Assembly: GCA_004431415.1 (NCBI GenBank)
Contig: QPMI01000036.1
Location: forward strand, 382,001 to 446,000
DNA length: 64,000 bases
Reading direction: 5' to 3'
Source: Cyanophora paradoxa
Lineage: Eukaryota; Glaucocystophyceae; Cyanophorales; Cyanophoraceae
Part shown: positions 12,319 through 25,075 of the stretch, piece after piece
Layout: the number at the start of each line of letters is the position of its first letter
How positions within the stretch are numbered: the first letter of the stretch is position 1
Notes under the pieces: model-generated
What the model saw: the letters and a program-made list of their open reading frames with translations, nothing else
What the model was told of the DNA's origin: nothing
The model's database searches: none
Made by a program: the position numbers and the translations under genes

Positions 12319-15300
12319 CTACGCTGCGTCGGCGCCGTCGCTCTCGGCGAGGGAGCGGGCGCCGCTGAGGGTGGCGCCGCCTGCGCTGCTCGGGGGCCGC
12401 GGCCGCCCCGCCGACGCCGGGCTGTCCCGGGCCACCAGCGCCCTGTACATCTGCGGGGGTGGTTGAGGCGGGGCGGGGCGGGGCGGGGCGGGGCGGGGCG
12501 GGGGCGGGGCCCAGCGGGCGCGGGCGCGCCTCCTTGAGGGCGTCGATGTTGCGGCGGATGTCGCGCACGCCGGGCGGGTCCCCCGGTCCGTCGAGGCCCC
12601 GCTCGGCGCGTCCTGCCGCCGGCGTGTCGGCCGGGCGGGGGAGGGGAGGGGAGCGCGGGCGCACGGGGGGCGCTGAGACGCCGCTGAGGCCCGGCGACGG
12701 CTGCGCGGGCGCCGTCGACGGAGCGAAGCTGCGGGGCGACGAGCTGCGGCCGCGTGAGGCAGGGGGGGCGGGCGCGGCTCCAGGAGGGCGTACCCGGGGG
12801 AGCGGTTGTGGGGGGCCCTCCGAGGGAGGCGGCGGTGGCGCGCAGGGCCTCAGAGGGAGGACGAGGGCCGGGGCGCGGGTCTGCGGCCCGCGTCAGGGGT
12901 GCAAAGCGGCCGGCCGCCGGGGCGTGCTCACCGGCGACGGGGGCTCCGAGACGCGCGGCGCAGAGCCCTGCGCGGTCCCGTGAGGGGCCGGCTCGGCGCG
13001 GCGCGGGGGCGGGGCGCGTGCCTCGGAGCGGAGGGACGGGGCGGGGGCGACGAGGGGGCCCGCCCCGAGCGCAGGAGGGAGCGGCGGGCGGAGGGCGCCG
13101 GCTGCGGCGGCTGCGGGTGCGGCTCGGGGGCCCCTGGACGTTCTGGCCCTGCCCCGAGAGGTGCGGCGGCGAGCGCTGCGGCGAGCGCTGCGCGGGCACG
13201 TCGGACGCGCGAGGCCGGCCAAGGGAAACGGAGCGGCGCGCCTGGGCCTGGGAGGAGGCGGCGGAGTCGAAGCGGTGCTTGAGGGCATCCGCCTCGCGGG
13301 CGAGGGCGAGCAGGTCGACGCCGTACCCCCCGACCCCGGCCCCGGCCCCCTGCGGCCGCCGCGCCCGGGGCGGCTCCTCTTCCGACTCGGAGTCCTCCGC
13401 CTGCGCGGCTGCGTGAGGCGGGGTGCCGCGCGGGAGGCGGGCCGACCGGAACCGCACCGGCGGGGAGATCCGGGCGGGGGGCGCCGGCGGGGGCGGCGCG
13501 AGGCGCGCGGCTCGGGGCGGCCCAGGCCGGCGGGGGCGCGACCGGGGCCGGGGCGGGGGCGGGGGCGGGGAGGGCGGGGGCCGGGGCGCGGGCGCGCTCG
13601 GCGTGGAGTAGGTCGATCTGGCGGGCGAGGCCCTCCTGGGCGCCCAGGCGCTGCTCCAGGGCCCGGCACGCCCCCGCGAGCTCCTGCACGGCCCGCTCCA
13701 GGTCCCGCATCCGTCCCTCCACCGCCCGCTGCGCCGACGCCGCCCGCTCCGCCAGCAGCGCCTCCCGCATCTGCCCCGGAGATCAGATTCGAAAGAGGGT
13801 GCGGGCGGGGGCCGGGGCGCGCCTCCTCGGCCTCCTTCTCGCGCTCGTCGCGCTCGCGCTCGGCTTCCATGCGGTGCTGCCGGAGCCGCTCCCGCACCGA
13901 CTTCTCCACCTCGGCGCGCAGGCCGCTCAGCGCCTCCTCCACGTAGCCGCGCACGTCGGCGTGCACGTTCTCCGCCGCCCGCACCGCCGCCCGCTGCTCC
14001 GCGTTCCCCTCCAGCTCCCGGATCTGGCCCTCCAGCGCCTTCAGGTACCTGTGGCCCCGCCCCTCCTCTCAGCTCGCGCGGGGCGCCGGGCTGCGGGGCG
14101 GTCCGCGGACCGGTGCGTGCGGAGGGTGACGCGCTCCTCGAGGGCCCCCTCGGCCTCGCGCATGCAGGCCTCGACCTCCTCCCGCAGCGCCGCGCGCGCC
14201 GCCTCCGCCGCCTCGCGGCAGATCGCCGCCGACGTTGCCCCCGTCTCCGCCGCCACCTGCAGGCCCCGTCAAGCCAGCGGGGGCCCGGGGCCTCGAGGCG
14301 GGGCGCGAGCGGGCGGGCCTCGTCGACGAGCTGCTGGCGGGCGACGTCCTCGGCGACTCCGAGGCGCGACTCCGCCGCCGCCGCCATCCCCCGCAACTGC
14401 CGCCCCGACCGATCAGAGTGCTGGATAAGAAGGGGAGGACGGGCGCGCCTGCTCCTCGAGCTGCTTGGCGATGGCGTCGCGGTGGACGTCGATCTTGAGG
14501 GCGATCTCCTTCCCCAGGCTAAAGTCCAGCGCGTCATGCGTCTCCCGCGCCTGCCCCCCCCGCCCTCTCAGGCCGAGCAGGGGCGGAGGGCGGGGCGGGG
14601 CGCCGGCGCACGGCGCGCTCGATGGCCGCGGTGGCGCGCGCCTCGATCTGCGCCTCGATCCCGTCCACCTGCAAGGCGGGGCGGGGCGCGCGTCGACGAA
14701 GAGGCGGGGGCAGCCGGGCGGGCGGGCGGGCGGGCGGACCTTGGCGAGGACGTCCGCGAGGACGCGGCGGGCGGCGTCGGCGCACTCGCTCTCCGCGTAC
14801 ATGGCGGCGTACTGCTTCGCCGCCACCTGCGCGTCCTCCTTCGCCTCCGCCCGCAGCCTGCCCGCCGCGAGCGCTCAGCCGGCCGCGGCGCGGAGAGTCG
14901 GGGGGGAATCAGGGCGGCGCGCTTCTCCTCGAGCTCGCGGTGGGCGCGGTCCACCTCCTCCTGCAGCCGCCCCCGCAGCGTCTCCTCCACCGCCGCCACC
15001 GTCCCTGCCCGCCGCCTCAGGGATCGAGCTGGGGCCTCGGGAGGGGCGGGGCGGACCGGCGACGTCCTCCGCGAGCTCGGCGCCGAGCCCGCGCCGCAGT
15101 GACGAGTGGATCTCCTCGTGCGCCTGCGCCGCCGCCTGCTCCGCGCGCTCCTCCTGCAGAGACCCGTCAGCGAGGCGCGCGGGGCGCGCGTGGGGAGGAG
15201 GTCGGCTCGCCCGCTCGCGCGCGGCCGCGACGAGGCGCTCCTCGATGCTGGCGATCGCCCTGCGGCGAGGACTGTCAGGGCCGGCGTGCGGGCCGCGCGG

Positions 15301-17023
15301 GTGGGCAGTGGCTCGCTTGGCGACGTGCGCGTCGGCGGCGGATCGGATCTGCTCGAGCGCCGCCTGCACCTCCTTGTGCGCGCGCTGCGGGTCCCCGCCG
15401 TGTTAAGAGGAGCGGTCCAAGCTCCGGCGGCCGAGGGGCGGGCCGGCGCGCCTTGCGGTCCTTCTCGACGCTGCTCTGGATCTCGCTCATCGCCCGGGTC
15501 GTCTCCTCCGTCGCCTGCCGCCCGGCTCAGGGCCCGCGCGAAGGCCCCGCGCCGCGATCCCGGCGGACCCGCTCGCGCTGGCGGAGGCTCTCGGCGGTGC
15601 TGCTCGCCTGCTGCTCCACCTGCTGCTTCAGCGCGTCCATCTGCCCCGCGCCCGCCCCGCGTCGGTCCCGGGCCCGCCCCGGGCCTCGCGCGCCGCGCAC
15701 CCGGGCCTCGATGCGGGGCAGGGCCTCCGTGCGGGCATCCCGCCACTCCGCCCGGTCCCGCTGCACCTGCTCTCGCGCCGCCTGCGCTAAAGTGAGCCGG
15801 CGCCGCCCCGGCGGCAGTGTTTAAAGCCTCGGGACGGACCTCGGCATCCCGCACGAGGTCCGCAAGGCGCCGCTCGAGGGCCTCGGCGGCCGCGAGCTGC
15901 TGCCGCTGCTGCTCCACCCCCGCCGCCAGCCGTGCCTGCGAGACGCCCGGCTCAGTCCACCCCGAAGCAAGGCGCGGGCTCGATGGGAGTGTGGGCTAGC
16001 CTCCAGGGTGCGCTGCTTCGCATGGAGCTCGTCGTCCTGCGACTGCATCCACTGCGCCGGCGCGTGAGGCGCGAGGCGCTGGCCAGACGGCCGGCGGGGA
16101 GGCGACCCGCGCGCACGTTCATGACCTTGGCCTCGAGAAGCGACTGCTGCTTCTGCCACTCGGCGGCCTGCGCGTGCATCCAGCGCTCGAGCGCCTCCTC
16201 AATGCTGCCGCGCTTCGCGTCGAGCTCCTCCAGCCGCCGCTGCGTCTTCTTCTCCTCGTTCTGGCTCCAGATGTCCATGTTCCGCTCCAGCGAGACCTGC
16301 CGCGACGCCATGTCCGCCTCCTGGCCCTCCAGCACCCGCACCCGGCTCTCGATGGACCCGTGCAGCCGCTCCTGCCGGCCGCCGTCGGCGCGCGAGCGCC
16401 CCGCACGGGACGGCGCTAGCGCACCAGCTCCGCCTTCTGCTCGTAGAGCTCCTCCAGCTTCGTCTCCGTCCGCTTCAGGATGGCCTTCTGGCCGGCAGCC
16501 GTCTGGTTGAACTGATCCTCGATGCTCTCCGCTGCAAAAGCGCTTGAGCACGGTGCCCGGCACCGCGGCGCCGCGAGCACCCGCGCACCGTAATCTTGGT
16601 TCAGCTTGATGGCGGAGGAGAGCTGCTGCATCTTCTGCTCGTACAGCGAGTGGTAGCTTTCAACCTGCGAGGGCCATGGGCTCAGGCAGGCGGCGCCGCG
16701 AGCGGAGATCGCCCCGTGCCGCGTTCTTAGGCGAGCAGAGCTATCATGTGCTCGGGCGAACGCATTCGAGGCGCGGCGCGGGCGCACCTGCTGCATCCTA
16801 TCGCCGAACGACTGCACGACGAGGCATGCTGAAGTAACCCGCTCCAACTGAGTCTCCAGGTGGGTTATATATACGTTCCTGTCCGCGATTGACGCTGGGC
16901 CCTGCGCGACGCGGTTGGCGCGGTGCGGGCGCGCCGGCAGAGATAGGGCGGCGCGGATTCAACCTTTGCGGCCTGCTTCTTCGCATGTTCTGAGCTGTAG
17001 CTCAGAACCTGCGTCGGCAGCAT
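12319..17023 (-). CDS. Long coiled-coil protein, function unknown
   Basis: No catalytic family is recognised. From the start at 17023 (MLPTQVLSYSSEHAKKQAAK) the joined exons run as heptad-rich helix: LETQLERVTSACLVVQSFG, ESYHSLYEQKMQQLSSAIK, SIEDQFNQTAAGQKAI, then LERNMDIWSQNEEKKTQRR and ALERWMHAQAAEWQKQQS. Many further Glu/Arg/Ala/Gln-rich exons follow down to about 13600, then a Pro/Arg-rich region. The last exon begins MYRALVARDSP and ends AESDGADAA, stop at 12319. About 15 or more short introns separate exons of 60-200 nt. Such proteins are common in flagellar, basal-body or Golgi structures, but nothing here chooses between them. An intron near 12467-12507 is almost pure GGGGC repeats. 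Confidence 0.6.
12467..12507. repeat. GGGGC microsatellite
   Basis: About eight GGGGC units in a probable intron of the coiled-coil gene. On the + strand this could form G-quadruplexes. Confidence 0.8.
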
Positions 17024-17422
17024 CGCTCCAGCGACCCGGTTCGAATTTAGGGGATACGTGATTTCAGGGGGTTGGCGTGCAGGCAACCGTCCAGCAGCCA
17101 TCCCAAGCGTTTCGAGAGCACGAACACTACTCCTTCATCCGGCCTCAGCCTCATTTCGCGTTCCGGCTTAGCCCGTCGCTCGATGGAGCGCAGCAGGGCG
17201 TTCGCGTGCTGGATCGGCGGCGGCTGGCCTCCCGGCGCCGTCCGGGAGTCGCCGCTTGATCTGATACCTCGTTTCCTGTCGGCGAACTTGCGCGCCGTGC
17301 GCCTCGGCGCGCACAGCGATGTCGATCGGCTTGCAGCTGCGCGTACGTGTACGCATCGATCGGCCGGCTTCGCGATCCGCGGCGCGCACGAGCACCGTGA
17401 GGCCAACGAGCCCCAGCGCGCG

Positions 17423-19062
17423 ATGTCGGACCACCCAGCAAGCGCGAGCTCGAGCGCGAAGCCTCGCGGCGCTGCGGAGCGTCTGACCTTCACGGTCGAC
17501 GAGAGCGTTGCCGGCAAGCATCTCGATCGAGCGCTCTCCCTCCGGTTCTCGGCGTCAAGCAAGAACTACCTGAAAAACCTCATCCGCTTGGGCTTCGTGC
17601 GCGTGAACGACGAGCGGGCGGCGAGCAGCGGGCAGCTCCTCAATCCCGGCGATGTCGTCTCCGTGGAGTTCTCCGAGCCGCCCGACACGCGCCCCGACGC
17701 GGCCGCGGGGCCCGCTGCGCAGGCCCCGCCCCTCGAGGTTCTCTACGAGGACGAGGAGATCATCGGTGCTCCCCACGCGCTGAAAGCTTAAACCCGACGC
17801 TCGCCCCGTCCCAATCTGATGCCGCCCGGCGCCAGTGGTTTCGAAGCCGGCCGGCCAGGTCGTCCACCCCGCACCTGGTGCGAGGCTTTCATCAATTTCT
17901 GATCCCAGCTCAACGCGGTTTCGGAGGCGGGATCCGATCTGACCGCGGGGCGCGCGCAGGGGCGTGGAGCGGGACCCTGGTGGACGCCCTCTGCGCCCAC
18001 TTCGAGGCACACAGGGGCAAGCGGGCCGCCAAGGCGCGCGGGCCCCGCCGAGCCCCGCACGCCGGCGCGCCCCGCGACGCCGGCGCGCCCCGCAGAAGCA
18101 GGACGTGGCGGCGGGGATCGTGCACCGGCTGGACCGGGAGACCAGCGGCGTGGTCATCGCCGGCAAGGTGCGACGGCCGATGACTTTGGATCGTCGTGGT
18201 GTGAAGAACGGCTGCGAACGCTCACCCCCGCGGGCAGACGGCCGCCATGCGGGGGGCCCTCACGGCGCAGCTGCGGACGCGCCGGGTGCGGGCCTGCGCC
18301 GCTCATGATCATCTCTGACTGGTCGCCCTGAGGCCGGTCTCTCCCAGGTCGAGAAGACGTACGTGGCGGTCGTGGAGGGGGTCCCGCGGGCGGCCGGCCT
18401 CAGCGAGGTCCTCGTCTCCCGTCCCCTGAAGCAGGGCCGCCGGGTCCGCCTTCCGACCCTGCCCCCAACTTGGCAAGGAACGCCCAACGACGCCCTGCGC
18501 TCGTTTGCTTGCGCAGGTGCGGGTCTGCGGGGAGGACGAGGAAGGCGCCATGCCCGCCGTCACCGCCTACCGGGTGCTCGCATCCAAGTGAGCGCACCCT
18601 GATCATGAGATCTGCACGCGGTCGGGCAGCTGACGCCCTCGGGCCGCAGTGCCGAGCAGAACAGGAGCGTGCTGCTGGTGCGCGGCTCCCCGGCCTCGCC
18701 GCCTCGACACCGGCCGGCCCCGGCCGGTGCTGACCTCGGGCTCGGCGGGGGCGCAGGTGCGGCTGGAGACGGGGCGGACGCACCAGATCCGCGTCCACCT
18801 CGCCAGCGAGGGCCTCCCCATCGTCGGCGACCGCCTCTACGGCCCCAGCGCCGCCGGTCGCGATCGCGGGGGAGAGGGCGAGGGCGGAGGGCGGCACGCG
18901 CTGCACGCGTGGCGGGTCGCGCTGCGGCACCCGTTCCGGGGGCACGAGGTCAGCGCCGAGGCGCCGCTGCCCGAGGAGCTCGCCCGCCTCTGCGCCTCTG
19001 TCGACCCGGCCTGCCTCGCCCGCCTGCAGCCGCAGCCGCCGGGGCCCGCCCCCGCACCCTGA
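17423..19062 (+). CDS. RluA-family pseudouridine synthase with S4 domain
   Basis: Converts uridine to pseudouridine in rRNA or another RNA. The first exon (start 17423) has the S4 RNA-binding domain (LDRALSLRFSASSKNYLKNL, then GFVRVNDERA and LNPGDVVSVEF). Later exons give VVSKPAGQVVHPAPG, the catalytic block IVHRLDRETSGVVIAGK (Asp of HRLD is the catalytic residue), KTYVAVVEG, and the final RLETGRTHQIRVHLASEG and GDRLYG motifs. The tail is Pro-rich and stops at 19060-19062. Introns are bounded by GTGC...CAG; the second exon (about 17834-17877) is just over 40 nt. RluA proteins in algae may be plastid, mitochondrial or nuclear. The N-terminus is serine/alanine-rich and could be a targeting signal. 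Confidence 0.9.
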
Positions 19063-19068
19063 GCTGAA

Positions 19069-19460
19069 GCCCGCCCGCCCGCCCGCCCGCCCGCCCGCCG
19101 CGCAGCACGACCACTAGTGTGACTACTATTATACTAGCCTTAACAACATCAGCACACATGTTCTTGAAAGAGCCGACCGATGCCGGGGGGAGCTCTCAGG
19201 CGGGAAAAAGCTACGGATTGCGAATACGGACACTGTCTGATGATCGAGGGCACCCGAGGCGTCGATCAATCACTGCCTGGCACAAGGGGCAGGGAAGGAA
19301 GGACGGGAATGGATACCAAGAGCGGCGCGCGCTTACTGAGGCGATACGACTGAAGAGATCCTAGGCGCTGATAGGAAAAAGCCAATGTGACTAATCGTCA
19401 GGACGGGAGAGGGATCGACCTCAAAATGTCTTTATTGCAGATCTGAGCGCGACGGCGACG
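19069..19460. other. Intergenic region between convergent genes
   Basis: Begins with a CCCG microsatellite (about 19071-19099), probably in the 3' UTR, followed by ordinary sequence with no gene-like frame. Confidence 0.4.
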
Positions 19461-21447
19461 TCAGCCGCTGAAACTTTCCGGCCGCTGCGCGCGGCAACGC
19501 ACCGGGCAGATCGTCGCCCGGGCCGCGCAGGGAGTGCAGGCCACCGAGTGGTTGCCTGGGGAGCTTTCAGCGGCGAGTCGCGGGAATAGGGCGGCACGGC
19601 GCGGCGGGGGCGCACAGTCCAGGAACGCCGTGGTGACCTTGGCGAAGCGGCAGATCGAGCACTTCGCCTCCGGGGGCGGCGGCACGCCGGACACGGCCAG
19701 GCCGAGCTCGGCGAGCTGCTTCGCGACCGCCGCGGCGTCGACGGGCGCCGCGGGGGCCGCGGCGGGGGCCGCGGCCGCGAGCGGGTCGGACACGGGCACG
19801 GGCTCGGGGACTGCGGCCGGGGGCGCCGCGGGCGAGATCTGGAGGGCGGCCGAGAAGGAGGCGGGCGCGGGCGCAGCGGCGAGCGCCGCCGCGTCCGGGG
19901 AAGCCGCCGGCGCGGGGGAGGGGTCGGGGCTGATGGCGACAATCTGGCCCGCGGGGGCGTCGGCCGGGAGGCGGATCATCAGCCGGCCGCTCAGCGTCCT
20001 CGCCGGCGCTGATCTGAACGGGCACTGGCTGGCAAGGTCCTCCTCCGCCGCGGAGAGGAGCTCCGTAGGCGGCTCAAAGGAGACCGGCGTGCGCGCCCCG
20101 GCGCTCGTAGGCGTGTTCGGCGCGTCCGAGCGCGGCGTCGCGATCCCGGGGCCCACGACGGCCGCCTGCATGATCTGAAGGCGGGTCAGCGCGTCGGAGC
20201 CGGAGCGAGAGCGCGGGCTGGGAGCGGACCTCGAGCCAGCTGTCGTTGCGGATGCGCGAGCGCGGCGGGTCGCCCTCGAGGCTGATGGAAGGGGCCGCCG
20301 ACGTGGAGGTGGGGGTGCTCGGGAGGGTTGGCGACGGGCTGCGTGTCCCCGGGTAGCGGCTGGCACGGGGGACAGGGAGGAGGCGCGCGGGCTCGGGGCT
20401 GGTGCGACTAGCGTTGGAGGACGCGATAGAGACTGGCGGGGCGAGGCCAGAGGAGCCGGAGGAGGCGCTGGTGGAGGAGGAGCCGCTGGAGTTGGTCGCA
20501 ATCGAGTACGACGATGTCGAAGAGCCGTCGTTCAGGTCCGGCTGCACAAAGCACTTGCTGGCAACGTGCCCCGGATCGCCTATGCGCGACGCGCGTCAAC
20601 AAGCGCCGTAGGGCCCAAGGGGAAATCGAATCGCGGGGCACCGCAGCGGTAGCAGTAGCGGCCGGAATAGCCGACAGGCATGCGGCACGCATCAAGAACA
20701 TGCATCCGAGACCCGCAGCGATCGCACAGGGTGCCGGCGTGGTCGTCCTCGTGGTGCGACTGGCACGCATCAACCCGCGGTCAGAGCCAACCGCGGGTAG
20801 GAGAGACCGCTGGCGCGCACCGGCATCCCACAAATGCCGCAGTTGGCACCAAGGAAGATGACTGGGCACTTGTTGGCGAGGTGCTCGGGCGAGCCGCAAC
20901 TGCGGAACAGCACTCAGCGCGCACAGGGTTGGGGAGCGGGTCGCGAGCGGCGAAGAGGCGTCGGAAAGTAATAATCAGGCTCACCGATAGCAGTAGGCGC
21001 CTGAAGATCGCCCCGGAAAATGAGTCAGGCGTGACTCGCGGAGAGTGGTGAGTAGGGAGAGGGCGCGAACCCGGATACCGCGCGGGAGCGACCTCGCACT
21101 CATCCGTGCGATGAAGGTGTGATCCGCAGCGAACTGAGAGTCGGCGTCATCACAGGCAGACAGGTGCGAAAGTTCGAACCCGCACCGCAGGCCGGGCGCC
21201 GCCGCGACGAAACCGGGGCTACAAATGAGGCCGACGGAGGATATGGGATCATCGGAGAAGGTGGAAGGTACACTAGCGCGACGCCATCCGGACTTGGCGA
21301 CGCGGGAGTGCCGCCGAAGTACAAAGCACAACCGCACGCGCCAGAGGGGCCGCCGCAGGTCGCACAGCCGTTTGCTCCGTGCTGCTGGTATCGTGGCGAA
21401 GGCTTATCTCGCCACGCCCTCGACTTCATTGCCACAAAGACGGGCAA
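19461..21447 (-). CDS. Zinc-knuckle/RING-like protein with low-complexity middle
   Basis: The C-terminal exon (about 20030-19461) holds a long Ala/Pro/Val stretch. It then has KCSICRFAKVTTAFLDC and, after a short intron, HSVACTPCAARATICP, a RING-like Cys/His pattern near the stop at 19461. Upstream exons show CCHC-like fragments: a block with HLANKCPVIFLGANCGICG (about 20900-20820), one with GHVASKCFVQPDL (about 20575-20540), and GCATCGGPSGACGC (about 21380-21330). The serine-rich section at 20530-20400 is disordered. The overall plan, scattered Cys-rich knuckles plus disordered repeats, matches the gene at 57928-60364, so they may be distant paralogues. Both also contain PESFSG after a Cys-rich element. 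Start and exon limits are uncertain. Binding of RNA or single-stranded DNA is the usual role of CCHC knuckles. Confidence 0.5.
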
Positions 21448-21788
21448 CTCGTCTCAACGGACGCTGCGAAACCCTCCCAAATCCTTCTCGTTGTTGATGC
21501 TGAGGTGCACCGCGACGAAACCGCGCTCGCGTGTTTCCCCTCGTCGTTGGCAGAGCGACCTATTAGATTGTACCCCCAAAAATCAACGTCGGCTTGTTCG
21601 GCGGCGGGGCCGGGAACCGACGCGCGCAGCTATTAAGAGCTTTCCTACAAGATTGTAAGGCCGCCTGCCTGCGCGGCGTGCGCGCTGCAAGCTTGCAGCG
21701 CACTTGTCGACTGCGTTGCGAATTGGCCCTCATCCCCCCGTCTGAAACGTTGCGGGCCTTGCCGCCCCTGCGGCTGTCACCGGCGACG

Positions 21789-24264
21789 ATGGCCCTGGTG
21801 CGGTTCGTTCTGTACAGCGAGCCCGAGGAGGGCCAGACGTGCGTGATCTGCGGCAACTCTTCGGAAACCGGCGACTGGCGACCCGAGAGAGCGCTGAAGC
21901 TGCACAAGAACGGGAATCAAAGGGTTGGCGAATACCTTTCGTCGGGTGGAAAACTTGAGTGCGCTGCGCCGACCCCCCCGCTCGATTTCCCCGGGCTGAC
22001 CTTCGGACCCTCGCCCCGCGCCGCAGGTTCAAGTGCTGCCGCGTATACAACGATGGGCGCATTTTATGGGAGTCAGGAAACAATCGCGTGCTAGATGTGG
22101 TCGCCGGGCGCGGCTTCCAGGTAAGATTAGCCGGCGGGCGACTCGGAGGCGGACCGCGCGCAGCCATCAACGATAGCCGGTGGCGCCCTGACAGTCATTT
22201 CAGGTCAATTTCACATGGATGCAGCGTCCGGAAGGGCTGCAGGTGCTGGAACCGCCTCGCCCGTCGGTCCCGATCATCGCGGTGTCAAGCCCGGTGAGGC
22301 AAGCGGCCCCGGCTCCAGCAGCAGCGAGGTGAGCGCTGGGCAGTCATTGGTATGAGCGCGTTTCTAACGCCGCGTCTGGGCGCAGCGCCTCGCCGCCGGG
22401 GCCGCCCGACGTGCGGGCCATCCTGGAGGAGCGCCTGCGGGCCATGCAGCAGAAGTTCCAAGAGGCGCTGGTCCGCCCCCGGCGCACTCTGTGGGCGCTC
22501 GCGCCGCTTTGAGAGCCGGCGCGGCAGGTCGCGCAGTCGAGGGCGGAGCAGCAGAGGGACCGGGCCCGGGCCGAGGCGGCGGAGATCGAGGCGAGCTTCA
22601 GGCGGGCGCAGGCCGAGCTCGCGCAGGGCGGCCCGGGTCCGCTGCTCGCCCCTCGCCCCGCCGCCGCCGCTCCAAGCCGCTGACCTTCTCTCAGACCGGG
22701 CGGCGGCGCGGCGGCTGGAGCGGGAGAACGCCGAGCTGCGTGCGGAGGCGGACCGGGCGCGGGGCGCCGCCCAGGAGGCCCAGCGGCAGCGTGCGCCCGC
22801 CCGCCCCCGCGCCCGCCGCGCCGCGTGGCTTGATTGGGGCGCCGCGGCAGTGGAGGCGCTGCGCGGGGAGCGGGACGCGGCGGAGCGGGGCCGGGCCGCC
22901 CTGGCCGCCGAGCTCGCCGCCGCCCGCGCCGCCCGGGTCCGCCCTCACCCTCGCGCCCCGGCCCGGGCCCGGCGCGCCCCGGCTGAGCGCGCCTGGCCTG
23001 CCGGGCAGGCGGAGGCGGAGGCGGAGGCGCGGGAGGCGCAGGCGCGGGGGGCGGCGGACCTGCAGGCGGCGCGGGCCCGCGTGCAGGAGCTCGAGCGCGA
23101 GGTCGCCGCCCGCGGCCCGTGCGCGCCACCCCGCCCCGCCCCGCCCCCGCGCCGCGCTGGCGCGCGGGGCCCAAAGAAAGTGCGCAGGCGCGCGCAGGAG
23201 GAGGCGCAGCGGGAGCGCGAGGCCCGCGCCGCCGCCGAGGAGGCCCTCCGGTCCGCTGCAGCTCCCTCCCCCGCCCGCTTGGCCGAGCGAGCGAGCGGGC
23301 GGGCAGGGGCCGGGCGGAGCTGGCGGAGCGGGAGGCGGAGCGGGTGCGGCTGGAGTGCGAGCAGCTGCGGGCGCGGGGCGGCGGCGGCGGCGGGGGCGGC
23401 GAGGGCGACGAGGACCTCCGGGATGCCCTCCAGCGCGTCTCCGGCGAGAAGGCGCGGCAGCGCCCCGCGGAGCCCGCCGCCGTACTCTGACTCGCGCCCC
23501 AGATCGCGGCGCTGATGTCGCTGGAGGGGGCCCAGCGGGAAGCGGAGGCGCTGCGGCGCGACAACGAGCGCCTCACGTCGTACCTCTCCTCCTTCGGCCT
23601 CCTCGGCCGCCTCGGCGGCTCCGCGTCGCGCCCCAGCACCTCCCCGACCCCCTCCGTGCGCCCCCGCCCCACCACCCCGCCCCGCCCGAAGCGGGGCTGA
23701 TGCATACGGCGCGGGGCAGGAGAAGTGGGCGTCGATGAGCCGGGCGAGCTCGCGGGGCTGGTCCCGCCCCTCCTCCGTCAACGGCGGCTCCCGGCGAGCC
23801 TCCCCCGCCTCCTCCCGCGGCGTCTCGCCCTGCGCCAGCCCCTCCAAATTCGTGCGCCCTCCCTTTGAGCAAACCGCCGCGGGGCTCTGAGGCTCGGCGG
23901 GGCGGCGGCAGGGGGAGGAGGTGCCGAGCTCGGAGCGGGCGCGCGGGGCGCTGGAGCGGGAGCGGCAGCGGGAGCTTGCGGGGCGCCTGCTGGCCGAGAG
24001 CCTCGAGCTCCAGAAGGAGCGCGACGAGGCGCTCCGGCAGGAGATGGCCCAGCTCCGCAAGCTCGTCCAGCGCATCGCCGGCAGGAAGCCCGCCCGTGCG
24101 CCCCACCCTCCGACCCCCGCCCTCGGATCCGGCGCCGCTCTCTCACGCGGGCTCGCGGCGCAGAGACGGTGCGGGCGACGCCGCGCAGCAACTCGTCCTC
24201 GGCGCTGCGGACGAGCTCGAGCGAGGAGGCCGCCGCCCCGTCCACGGCCCAGTTCGTCGATTAG
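21789..24264 (+). CDS. CBM20 starch-binding domain protein with coiled coil
   Basis: The first exons encode a CBM20 carbohydrate-binding module: MALVRFVLYSEPEEGQTCV, GNSSETGDWRPERALKLHK, then after an intron FKCCRVYNDGRILWESGNNR, which carries the WESGxNR signature that ends this module. VNFTWMQRPEGLQVLE follows at about 22203-22250. The rest (22400-24264) is Glu/Arg/Ala-rich and heptad-like, broken by many short introns. It includes RLERENAELRAEADRAR and MSLEGAQREAEALRRDNER, and ends SSSEEAAAPSTAQFVD. I infer a protein that binds starch or a related storage glucan and multimerises or scaffolds through the coiled coil. No catalytic domain is seen. It ends only about 0.3 kb before base composition changes into the foreign insert. 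Confidence 0.75.
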
Positions 24265-24730
24265 GGCCCGCGGCCGCGGCTCGCAAGGGGTAGCAGGGTA
24301 TGTACGTTGGGCTCGGGACCTTCGAGAGAGTAAATATTGTCAAGTGGGTAGATGGTAGCTGTATTCGTAGGTTTTCTGGCATCATCCTTCGAGGCCCGGA
24401 TAGAAGATGATTTAAGCAATTCCGGCGGCCGCCGGGCCGCGGCGGCCCGACTCGGGCCGAAGGTCTGTCAAGACTGAGCCTCCGGGGGCTGATCATGAAG
24501 GCCTTTACTAGGTTGCCAGGCGTCGTAGTTTAATTTTCAAGGCTTTGATTTATAGGTGTTTCTTTCGTGAGGTATAATTGAAACTGCACGTGCACAGATA
24601 TATATATGAGGGCCATCAATGGGCCAAACGCGAAAAGTCAACTCCGAGAGCTCGAGACTCGGAAGTGACGCTTGGATTGCGGAGGTTCTTATAACCGCCG
24701 CAACAGCTGTGGGGGTACCCCCTCCGAGGC

Positions 24731-24830
24731 TGGCGATCGCGGCGATCACGACCCTGGCGATCGCGATTTTCTCCCGATCGCGACCCTTTTCGATCGCGAT
24801 TTCGAGATCGGGGACATTAATGCGATCGCG
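24731..24830. repeat. Palindromic CGATCGCG cluster at left end
   Basis: Five copies of CGATCGCG (either strand) lie within 100 nt (24733, 24757, 24775, 24791, 24822), several extended to the 8-bp palindrome GCGATCGC. This could be an origin, protein-binding iterons or a terminal structure of the insert. Confidence 0.6.
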
Positions 24831-24965
24831 AGAAAGGAAAAATCGGAAAAGGCCGAAAAGTGCCGTTTTCACGCGTGAAATCGATCGAAAACGAGGGTTC
24901 GAATCCCGGGCCCGGATTTGGACTTGGTCAGAATCTCGAGTCAAAATGGGAGAAAAATGTGACCT

Positions 24966-25014
24966 GGGACTTGGGACTTGGGACTTGGGACTTGGGACTT
25001 GGGACTTGGGACTT
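24966..25014 (+). repeat. GGGACTT heptamer array, copy 1
   Basis: Exactly seven GGGACTT units, preceded by CCT and followed by GGGAAGAGTTAGA and a diverged copy of the downstream sequence seen at copy 2. It lies about 60 nt before the gene starting at 25076. Confidence 0.95.
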
Positions 25015-25075
25015 GGGAAGAGTTAGAATCAGAGTCTGGACTCAAAAGCGGGGAAATTTTCGGACGGGGAGAAAA

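Noticed and set aside
12319..17023. Long plus-strand frames across this region as genes
   Set aside because: They are Arg/Pro/Ala-rich antisense shadows of the minus-strand coiled-coil exons in GC-rich DNA.
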